Shown in pieces: positions 7,130 to 14,100 of a stretch of 16,413 nt of DNA. Within the stretch, counting starts at the first letter, position 1. Each line of letters starts with the position of its first letter. This DNA comes from Kiloniellales bacterium (GTDB lineage: Bacteria > Pseudomonadota > Alphaproteobacteria > Kiloniellales > JAKSBE01), in assembly GCA_030067055.1 (NCBI GenBank), contig JASJAL010000045.1, positions 1 through 16,413 on the forward strand, given 5' to 3'. The notes under the pieces were generated by a model. The model ran no database searches. It had not been told where the DNA came from and saw nothing but the letters and a program-made list of their open reading frames with translations. The position numbers were made by a program, and so were the translations under genes.

Positions 7130-7945
7130 TCACTCCGCCAGGGTCAGCATCCAGTCGTAACCTTCGCCGACCCATTCGGCCGGGATGGAGTGGCCGCCGG
7201 GGTGGAGGCAGAGCTCGAGGCGCCGGCCGCTGGCGCAGCCGGACCAGACGTCGCAGCTGTAGCGTGGGTGACTTTCTCGGGCGCTCACGGCCGCGCGACA
7301 GCGGTTGAGGCCCTGCAGGATCGTTATGCCTTCCGGGATGGGCATGGAGTTGTAGATGCCGACCTCGTCCAGGGCGACGACCTTGTCGGTGCGGCCGTGA
7401 ATGTGGCGCAGGTTGACCGGGCCGCCGGGACAGCGCTCGGGATTGCTGCGCCAGAAACCACCTGCGATCGGCAGGTAGGCGTGGAACAGCGGGCCGTCGT
7501 AGCAGGCCAGGTTCCAGACCAGGGAGGCGCCGCGCGAAAAGCCGGAGGCCAGGCTGCGGCTCCGGTCCAGCGGCCAGCGCCGCTCCAGGTCGGCCAGCAC
7601 CCGGCGGACGTAGGCCAGTTCGTCGCGGCCGCCCTCGGCCCGGCCCTTGCCGATCTGGCGCCAGTAGCCGGTCTGGGCCCAGGGCGCGACGAAGAGCGCG
7701 CCGCGGCGGGTGATGCCCTCGACCAGGGCGCGGTTGCGGAACATGCCCTCGGGAGAGGAGTTCCAGCCGTGGAAGAAGACCACCAGCGGCAGCGCGCTCT
7801 CGCCGTCCCAGTCCGGCGGTGGCTCGGCCAGATAGTAGCCCTCGGACACGACGCAGCGCCCGCCCTTGCCGCAGCCGCCATTCGCCTGCGCCGACTGGGG
7901 CAGGGTGAGGAGCGCGAGGAGCAGGAGCACGAGCACCGATCTCAT
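7130..7945 (-). CDS. Secreted alpha/beta-hydrolase, PHB-depolymerase/feruloyl-esterase (LpqC)-like
   Basis: Exported serine esterase of 271 residues. Residues 1-21 form a signal peptide (MRSVLVLLLLALLTLPQSAQA). The oxyanion region is VVFFHGWNSS (55-64). The nucleophile is S137 in GFSRGAS, a GxSxG elbow. The acid is probably D187 (HIHGRTDKVV) and the base H252 (HPGGHSIP), in the order expected for this fold. Eight or more cysteines in the mature part suggest disulfides. The in-frame ORF extends upstream into a palindromic repeat (MPGSSPGM...), which is spurious. ATG 7945 gives the proper signal peptide and has a GAGG about ten bases upstream. The natural substrate, polyester oligomer or aromatic ester, cannot be told. 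Confidence 0.85.
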   Translation of the reverse strand: MRSVLVLLLLALLTLPQSAQANGGCGKGGRCVVSEGYYLAEPPPDWDGESALPLVVFFHGWNSSPEGMFRNRALVEGITRRGALFVAPWAQTGYWRQIGKGRAEGGRDELAYVRRVLADLERRWPLDRSRSLASGFSRGASLVWNLACYDGPLFHAYLPIAGGFWRSNPERCPGGPVNLRHIHGRTDKVVALDEVGIYNSMPIPEGITILQGLNRCRAAVSARESHPRYSCDVWSGCASGRRLELCLHPGGHSIPAEWVGEGYDWMLTLAE

Positions 7946-7985
7946 GTATCCCGACCTCACTCCATCTCTGAAAGCCCTACCGACT

Positions 7986-8061
7986 GTCATGCCCGGACTT
8001 GATCCGGGCATCCATCGAGCAAAGCGGCACCATGGATGGCCGGGTCAAGCCCGGCCATGAC
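7986..8061. repeat. Alphaproteobacterial palindromic repeat of the DPGIH-coding type
   Basis: The outer arms are GTCATGCCCGGACTTGATCC (7986-8005, continuing to 8015) and ATGGATGGCCGGGTCAAGCC (8032-8051, continuing to 8061). The ends form an inverted repeat, and each half holds its own dyad (CCCGGACTTGATCCGGG and CCGGGTCAAGCCCGG). Translation gives MPGLDPGIH, the familiar artefact of a highly repeated intergenic palindrome in many alphaproteobacterial genomes (recalled family knowledge). It sits between the esterase start and the end of the DUF6940 operon. Confidence 0.8.
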
Positions 8062-8095
8062 ATATGAGAGAGCGGTGAGCGCGGTGTTCATTGGC

Positions 8096-8689
8096 CTAGG
8101 CGAAGCTTCGATAGGGTTTGTGGACGTAATACTTCGGCCGGGTGTCCAACCGAACGTGGAGCCAGGCCACCCCCAGGCCCGAGGTGCTGACCCATAGGGG
8201 ACGTTCGGACAAGAGCCGGAGCAAGGCCTCCCCTGTCCGACGCCAAAGCGCTGCCTTCTGCGCGGCCGGCGCGGTGCGTAGGAAGGCGGCGAGGTGCGGA
8301 TAGCCCTCCGCCTCTGCAAGCGGCCGCGGGGCGACCAGCCAGGCGTCGCGGCCCAGGTTCTCGAAGGCGACGATCTCGTCGTCCGGCTCAGCCGCAAAGG
8401 GCCGCGCGAAGGCCGCCGGCTCCGCAGTGAGCCGGGCCAGGGCCGGACTGTCGACGAGCACGCACTCGAATGCGCGCGCCGCGGTGTAGGCGGTCACCGG
8501 CGGCGTCTCCCAGAAGAAGGCCGCAAAGGGCGCCGCGACCAGGAGATTGGAAAAGTAGGCGTTGAAGTCTTCGTCCTGCCGCCAGCTCTCGATCACGGCG
8601 GCGTAGGACATCGCAGCCCCGTCGCTGAACAGCGTTAGCTTGCGGACGCGCTCCTTTTCAAGCGCCTCTATCTCCGAAGTCCAGACCAC
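8096..8689 (-). CDS. DUF6940-like protein of unknown function
   Basis: A 197-residue soluble protein with no signal peptide. I recognise the pattern of the uncharacterised DUF6940 family: an N-terminal LSYAAV-like segment, FFWETPPVTAYTAARAFECVLVDSP (about residues 58-82), an IVAFENLGRDAWLV block, and a C-terminal GVAWLHVRLDTRPKYYVHKPYRS. No catalytic motif is evident, although His, Arg and Tyr are concentrated in the C-terminal block. It starts with GTG at 8689, 16 bases after the Sco gene's stop, with AAGG five bases upstream of the start. It is therefore the last gene of the four-gene minus-strand operon. Its role with a copper chaperone is unknown. Assignment to the DUF number is from memory. 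Confidence 0.75.
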   Translation of the reverse strand: MVWTSEIEALEKERVRKLTLFSDGAAMSYAAVIESWRQDEDFNAYFSNLLVAAPFAAFFWETPPVTAYTAARAFECVLVDSPALARLTAEPAAFARPFAAEPDDEIVAFENLGRDAWLVAPRPLAEAEGYPHLAAFLRTAPAAQKAALWRRTGEALLRLLSERPLWVSTSGLGVAWLHVRLDTRPKYYVHKPYRSFA

Positions 8690-8705
8690 CGCGGCCTTAC
8701 AGGGC

Positions 8706-9377
8706 TCAGATGTACTTCAGGATCAGCTCGGCGATGCGGTCCTCGCCGAGGATGGGCGGCAGGACGGTCAGCACCTTGGCGTCGCCGTCCAGCAGGTAGA
8801 TGAAGCTGCCGTGGCTGTAGACCGGCGTGCCGTCGATCATCTCGTGCAGCTTCTTGGCCTCGACCTGGAAGGCGGCGCGGGCGGCGGCCAACTCGGCCTC
8901 GGTTCCGGTCAGGCCGAGCAGGCGCGGGTGGATCTTCGGCATGGCCTCGGCCAGGGCCGCGGGTGTGTCGTTGACCGGATCGACGGTGATCATGATCGGC
9001 TGAAGGCCTTCCGCCTTGTCGCCCAGGATTTCGAGGGCGCCGGCCAGGCGCGGCAAGGCGACCGAGCAGATCGCCTCGCAGGAAGCATAGCCGAAGAAAA
9101 CCAGCATCGGCTTGCCGGCGAAGTCCGTCTCGCTGCGCCGCGCCCCGGTCTGGTCGACCAGTTCGAAGGAGGCCTCGATCTTGATCGGGAAGGGCAAGGC
9201 CGCGGTTTCGGGCAGCTGTGGTGCCTCGGCAGCCTTGGCCCGTGTCGCGGCAGCATGGGCCGCAGCTTCCTTCGGCGTCTTGTGCTCGACGCCATCGTGC
9301 GCCGCTATCGGCCCGAACGGCAAGAGGAGCAAGGCGCCGGCCAGGACTCCGGCGCAGAGCGGCGCGCGATGGCTCAT
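8706..9377 (-). CDS. SCO1/SenC-family copper chaperone / thiol reductase
   Basis: Periplasmic thioredoxin-fold protein of 223 residues. Sco proteins deliver copper to, or reduce cysteines of, CuA-type sites in oxidases and nitrous-oxide reductase. Residues 1-26 are a hydrophobic signal peptide or anchor. The Cu ligands are seen as C100-x3-C104 (ASCEAIC) and H189 (VYSHGSF), with D133 in ITVDPVNDTP. FFGYASC and LPRLAGAL flank the site as usual. A His/Ala/Lys-rich linker (about 27-52, HDGVEHKT...) lies between the anchor and the fold and might bind metal. ATG 9377 has GAGGAG 8 bases upstream, inside the preceding gene's end. It is tightly spaced (4 bases) behind a Cys-rich exported protein, so the operon probably matures a periplasmic metal site. 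The oxidase it serves is not in the window. Confidence 0.92.
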   Translation of the reverse strand: MSHRAPLCAGVLAGALLLLPFGPIAAHDGVEHKTPKEAAAHAAATRAKAAEAPQLPETAALPFPIKIEASFELVDQTGARRSETDFAGKPMLVFFGYASCEAICSVALPRLAGALEILGDKAEGLQPIMITVDPVNDTPAALAEAMPKIHPRLLGLTGTEAELAAARAAFQVEAKKLHEMIDGTPVYSHGSFIYLLDGDAKVLTVLPPILGEDRIAELILKYI

Positions 9378-9381
9378 GCGG

Positions 9382-9981
9382 TCACTCCTCGAAGAGGTAC
9401 TTCTTGAAGGCCTCGTCCGTCTCGAGGCCGAGGCCGAGGTAACCGTCGCGCTCGATCAGGGCGTTGACCCGCGGATCCTTGCGGAACCAGGGACCCTTGA
9501 CCTTGGCGGCCTCGGGGTTGGCCACCGCCCAGTCCTTGGTCCAGCGGTTGGTCTTGGACCACTCGGTCTCGCCCTTCTTCCGGATCAGCTGGACCTGATA
9601 CATCTTAGCCGGTGTGTACTCTTCCAGGCCGACCAGCAGGCCGTCGACCTCGACCTCTTGGTTGCAGTAGGGCAGCAAGTCGAGGTTGGCGCCGGTGAAG
9701 GCAGGCTGGGTGTTCTTGTTGGCCAGGACCAGCACGCCGTCCGCGGCGCGCAGCAGGCCGAGCTGGCGGCGGCCGTCGCCGCAGTTCTCCGGGCAGTCGC
9801 CGGCGACCTCGCAGAAGACGTCGACCACCTTGGCCTCGAAGCGCGCCTTCTCCTGGCCCAGCAGGTTCCAGTTCTTGGCCTGGCTGCCCTCGGAGAAGGG
9901 CCCCTCGTCCTCGCCTTCGGCCCAGGCCGCGCCCGAGGTCGCGATCAGCGCCACGGCGGCTGCCATTGCGATGCGTTTCAT
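9382..9981 (-). CDS. Uncharacterised exported Cys-rich protein, probable OB-type beta-barrel
   Basis: Not recognised by a named family. The 199-residue product has a clear signal peptide (MKRIAMAAAVALIATSGAAWA, 1-21). The mature protein carries C57-x5-C63-x3-C67 in DVFCEVAGDCPENC, plus C106 in LLPYCNQ: four cysteines that could bind metal or form two disulfides. Residues about 45-135 alternate in the manner of a small beta-barrel. The C-terminal part is Trp- and Lys-rich (WSKTNRWTKDWA, GPWFRKDPRV). GAGGAGG lies five bases before ATG 9981, the first gene ends 11 bases upstream, and the Sco gene follows 4 bases downstream, so co-expression with the copper chaperone is near certain. A role as a metallochaperone or a subunit of the target complex is inference. 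Confidence 0.85.
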   Translation of the reverse strand: MKRIAMAAAVALIATSGAAWAEGEDEGPFSEGSQAKNWNLLGQEKARFEAKVVDVFCEVAGDCPENCGDGRRQLGLLRAADGVLVLANKNTQPAFTGANLDLLPYCNQEVEVDGLLVGLEEYTPAKMYQVQLIRKKGETEWSKTNRWTKDWAVANPEAAKVKGPWFRKDPRVNALIERDGYLGLGLETDEAFKKYLFEE

Positions 9982-9992
9982 GACGGCCTCCT

Positions 9993-10451
9993 CTACTTCT
10001 TCGGCTTGGGGATGGCGAAGGGCGGGATGACGTCGTAGTCCTCGTGGCTGAGGTTCACGATGCCCTCGTTCGCGGTAACCTTCTCGACCACCAGGTAGTT
10101 GATGCCGTCGCGCTGATAGAGCAGCCCGTCGGCCGAGATCAGGTTGGACTGCACCTCGAGTATGGTGTCGCCGCCGGTGACGTGGTCGTCGCCCTCGTAC
10201 TTCAGGACCATGTAGACCGTGCCGTCCTCGGCCAGGACGCCGACCGGTATCCCGCCGGCCGCGCACCAGAGCGCGCAGGTGTGATGCGCCGAGCCGACCA
10301 CCGAGTCCGGTCCGCCCATGACGCCGGAGAAGTAGCACCAGGTGTCGATGATCTCGCCCTTGATCTTGACCCTTTCGCCCTGGGTCGCCGCCAGGGCGCT
10401 CGCCGGCAAGGCCAGAACGGCCATGACAAGGCCGATGATGGTGCCTCTCAT
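9993..10451 (-). CDS. Uncharacterised exported protein with a CY...HHxC...C motif, OB-fold-like
   Basis: First gene of the operon, 152 residues, signal peptide 1-21 (ending ASALA). The mature start is an OB-like strand, VKIKGEIIDTWCYF. The conserved-looking set is C39, H56-H57, C59 and C63 (SAHHTCALWC), followed by GGIPVGVLAEDGTVYMVL. From memory, this CY...H..C...C..GG.PVG...G..Y pattern recurs in small uncharacterised periplasmic proteins near cytochromes and redox enzymes; I know of no assigned function. The His/Cys set would suit one metal ion or a reversible disulfide. AAGGAGG stands six bases before ATG 10451. The region upstream to 10616 holds no other gene and must contain the operon promoter, but no clear -35/-10 was picked out. 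Confidence 0.85.
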   Translation of the reverse strand: MRGTIIGLVMAVLALPASALAATQGERVKIKGEIIDTWCYFSGVMGGPDSVVGSAHHTCALWCAAGGIPVGVLAEDGTVYMVLKYEGDDHVTGGDTILEVQSNLISADGLLYQRDGINYLVVEKVTANEGIVNLSHEDYDVIPPFAIPKPKK

Positions 10452-10616
10452 GCCCCGCCTCCTTCTCGGTTTGGTTTCAGCCGAAGTTCAGAGATAGCAA
10501 CTTTGCGGGACCGGCGGAAGGAACCGGGGCCGCCGGAGGCCGCCGCTCACGCAGACGTGTCCAGCCGTGCGCGAAGTTCAGGCGGCGCTGGTCTGCGCTC
10601 TTTCGCCCGCGAGACC

Positions 10617-10648
10617 AAAGCGAAAGGCCCCGGCGATTTGCCGGGGCC
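10617..10648 (-). terminator. Rho-independent terminator of the small exported-protein gene
   Basis: On the minus strand a 9-bp GC stem (GGCCCCGGC at 10640-10648 pairing with GCCGGGGCC at 10626-10634, loop of five) is followed by TTTCGCTTT. It lies 30 bases after the stop codon of the 10678-10998 gene. It separates that gene from the Sco operon, which therefore needs its own promoter. Confidence 0.8.
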
Positions 10649-10677
10649 TCGGCCTTTCACAACCTGAAAGGTCTCGT

Positions 10678-10998
10678 CTACTTACGGATAAAGACGCACT
10701 CGACGGAGTCGATCTTGACCTCGAGCGGCTCGCCCTTGCCGTTCATGATGCCGAAGCTCCGCACCGCGTCGGCATGCATCCCGCCCGACTTGGAGCTATC
10801 GATCTTGCAGCGCTCCTCCTGGGACCAGGACCGAACGCTCAAGCGGTTCGCGTAGAAGGTCGCGCCACTGTCCGGATCGGTCAGGCTGAAACGATAGACG
10901 GCCCTGATGATGGATTGCGCAGAGGCCGGACCGACCGATACCACCAGGATGCCAAGGCCCATAACCAGCAGGGCACAAAAAGCTCTTGCTCGAAACAC
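10678..10998 (-). CDS. Small exported protein of unknown function
   Basis: Not recognised. The 106-residue product has a signal peptide (MFRARAFCALLVMGLGILVV... with cleavage near SAQ, residues 26-28). The mature part is about 78 residues, probably beta-rich, with two cysteines (C64 and C101) that could form one disulfide, and it ends DSVECVFIRK. The GTG at 10998 is chosen because AGGGGG lies just upstream and it gives a complete signal peptide; the frame stays open further upstream but loses that structure. It is followed by its own terminator and sits 136 bases downstream of the AAA+ gene on the same strand. That gap holds no recognised feature, and co-transcription is possible but unproven. 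Confidence 0.7.
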   Translation of the reverse strand: MFRARAFCALLVMGLGILVVSVGPASAQSIIRAVYRFSLTDPDSGATFYANRLSVRSWSQEERCKIDSSKSGGMHADAVRSFGIMNGKGEPLEVKIDSVECVFIRK

Positions 10999-11134
10999 GA
11001 TTACCCCCTGTGACGAGTTGATATGAGAAAAGTTTGGCAGGTCGGTTCGCTGAAGGTCAAGCCTGCGACACGGACAGCAACCGGACTCTGCGGCAGGCCT
11101 CGCAGCAACATTGAAGCCCGGGCGCGTCCGCGGC

Positions 11135-14100
11135 CTACATGAGGTCGAAGTTCCCTGCGAGGACACGGTCGAGCCGGCCGCTGCGCCAATCGCGCAGGGC
11201 ATCGCGCACCAGGGGCGTCGGCGCCTCGCGGTAGCGGCGGACCACCGTGCGGCCGCCCTCTTCCGCCGCCTGCAAGCATTCCTGCGCCTGGCGCAGCAAA
11301 GCCCGGCGGTCTTCCGGTGGCGGACCGACCGGTTGCGGCACCACGCGGACGTGGACGCCGACCCGCTCGAAGTTGCGTGGCCGATCGGTCGGCCATTCGA
11401 AGAGGTGCAGGCCGTGCTCGCCAGCGAGCAGACTGTGGGCGCCGAAGCCCATCACCGCGTAGATCTTGCGGAAGGCAGGCTTGCCTTCGTCGTCGGTGCT
11501 TTCCAGGCAAGTGAAGCGCATGCGTCGGGCGGCCGCCCAGGCCTCGTACATCGCGGCCAGCTTTTCGGCGAAGTCCCGGGAGGACGGCCAGTCCTGGGTG
11601 CCGTCGGGACTGGCTTCGACCATCAGGAAAGCCTCGGCGGGCCGCGCCTCAAGGATGTCGTGGCAGGCGGTTTCCAGGAGAAAGAGGTTCTGCGCCAGGA
11701 CGGAGACCATGTTCGCCGGCACCTGGCCTCGGGGTGCCATGCCTTCCAGGCGCCGCAGCAGCGAGCCCGCACGGCGGCAGCCGGCGGCGACGCGGTCCTG
11801 ATACTCGGCCAGGCCCAGGGTCGCGAAGCGGTCCGGCGAGGACCAGAAGTCCGGATGCGCCATCTCAGCCTTGGCGGCGTCCTTCAAGGTTTGCCAGTCT
11901 GCCGAGACGAGGGTTGCGTCCAGCGTTTCGTATGCCTGGCGCAGCGCAGCGAGCTCCTCGCTCTTGCCTCTTGGATCGAGCAGGATCGCACGCGGCTCCA
12001 GTCCGTCCGGCGCGGCCTCGGCCTCCGCCTCTCCCGCCGCCTCCGGCGCCGGCGCATCGGGATCGACGAAGGTCACCTCGAGCCGGTCCTCGCCGGCGGA
12101 GACGAAGAGGAACTGGTCGCCCGCCGGGGCCTCGTGCTGGACGATGGTGATCGCGAGCGGCGAGAGCAGGTAGCGCTCGATCGCCCGCTTCAGCGGCCGC
12201 GCGCCGAGGTCGGGCGTGAAGCCCTTTTCGAGCAGGAACTCGATCGCGGTCTCGTCCCACTCGACCGCCCAGCTGCGATAGCGCAGGCCGCGCCGCTGGA
12301 AGGCCTTGACCAGCTCCTTCTGCAGGATCTCGCGCATCAGCTCGCGGCTCAAGGGGCGGAAGATGACGACGCGATCCAGGCGGTTGATGAACTCGCGGCG
12401 AAACTCTTTGCCGACCGCGCGGCGGACCTCGTCGATGTCGAAGCCCGGGCTGCCGGCGCCGAAGCCCAGGGAGGCGCCGGTCGGAATCCGCGCGCCGAGG
12501 TTGGACGTCAGGACGATGATGGCGTGGCGGAAGTCCGCGACCTTGCCGTCGCGGTCGGTGATCCGGGCATCGTCGAAGACCTGCAGGAAGGTGTCCCAGA
12601 CCTTGGGATGGGCCTTCTCGAACTCGTCCAGCAAGAGGATGGAGAAAGGCTGGCGCCGGATCTGGTCGGCCAGGGAAAGACTGTGCTCCCTCTCCGACTG
12701 TCCCATCAGCCGGTCCAGGCTCTCGGGAGTCTGGAACTCGCTCATGTCGAGCCGGATCATCCGGCGCGGGTCGCCGAAGAGCCATTCGGCCAGTGTCTTG
12801 GCGATCTCGGTCTTGCCGGTTCCGGTCGGCCCGGCGAAGAGAAAGACGCCGACCGGCCGGGTCGGGTCGGTCACCCCGGCCTTCAGCATCGCCACCCGTT
12901 CGACCAGGCAGTCGACCGCTTCGTCCTGGCCCATCACCTGTTCGGACAGGAAGGCCTTGAGCCCGTCGAGGTCAAGGCCGCGACGGTGGTCGAGCAGGCC
13001 GATTTGGAGGCCGGTCTGCCCGGCCAGGGTCGCGAGGACATCGTCCAGGCTCAGCTTCGGCCGCGCCTCGCCCGAACCTGCGCGCAGGCGATTCCGGGTC
13101 GCGTCCAGCAGACCGAGCAAGTTGCCGGGTGCCGCCCGGTCGCCGAGATACTGCTGGGTCAGGTCCCAGGCCTGGGTCACCAGATCGGGATCGCCGCCCT
13201 CGACCTCCCGCTCCAGCCAAAGCCGCCCCAGCGTGAGCGTGTCCTCAGGCGGCAGAGCTTGCACCCGCAGTGCGGCCAGGGCCGTCACCGCCTTGGGTTG
13301 CTGCTGGAGCAACCGCTCCAGGGCCGCCGGGTGGGTCTCGCCGACGATCTTCAACTCGCCCTGCTCGATCAGCGGCAGGATCACGTCGAGCGCGCCGGTC
13401 GGGCTGTACTTGTGGCGGCCCGACATCGCCAGGGTATGGAACTCCGGGATGAACCAGACGACGCGGCGATCGCCACGGAGCTGGGCGATGACCTCCTTCA
13501 GGCGCTCTTCGAACTGGCCGATGTAGATCTGGCCAGCGACCAGGTCGTTGTGCCCCGAGGTGAAGATTGCCCAGCCCTGTTCGTGCAGCCGGCTCGCCAG
13601 CTTCCTCAGAACCGTGGTCTTGCCCACCCCGGCCTCGCCGACGATCAGGCAGGACTGCGGCCGCTCGGCGAGCAAGGCCGCCTGCAGCTGGTCGACCGCA
13701 TCCAGGAGCTGATCGTGCTCCAAGATTCCCTTAGCCGAGCGGCTGTCCGTCTCGTCCCAGAGCTGGCCGGCGGATTGCAGCAGGCTCCGGTCGACCTGCT
13801 GTGTCCGCCAAGTCCTGTAGCTGTCCAGCAGGGGCGCCCCGAGAGAGCCCTCGAGGCCCTCCAGGAACTGCTCGAGTTCCTCGCGGTCGTGGCTCTCGAG
13901 CTTGGCCTTGACGCCATTGAACGTCGGGGCCTCGCCGGCCGCCACGCGTTCCGCGCAGAAATCCGTCAGGAAGCCCCGGGACAGGCGATAGCCGAGGTAG
14001 CCCGCCGTGCGGACCAGGACCTCCCCGATCAGAGGTCGTGCCGGCGGGGTCCGCCGGGCCAGGTAGCGCAGGCCGAAGAACTGCGGCCAGGGCGCGATCG

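Noticed and set aside
6446..8002. Plus-strand open frame of 518 codons
   Set aside because: It overlaps the DUF4010 gene in another frame and then runs antisense to the esterase; low-complexity Arg/Gly/Ala composition and no motif.
7866..8060. Short plus-strand ORF that encodes MPGLDPGIH
   Set aside because: This is the standard artefact of translating a palindromic intergenic repeat.
9112..10038. Plus-strand open frame of 308 codons
   Set aside because: It is antisense to the Sco gene and the four-Cys exported protein, both of which have clear signal peptides, motifs and ribosome binding sites.
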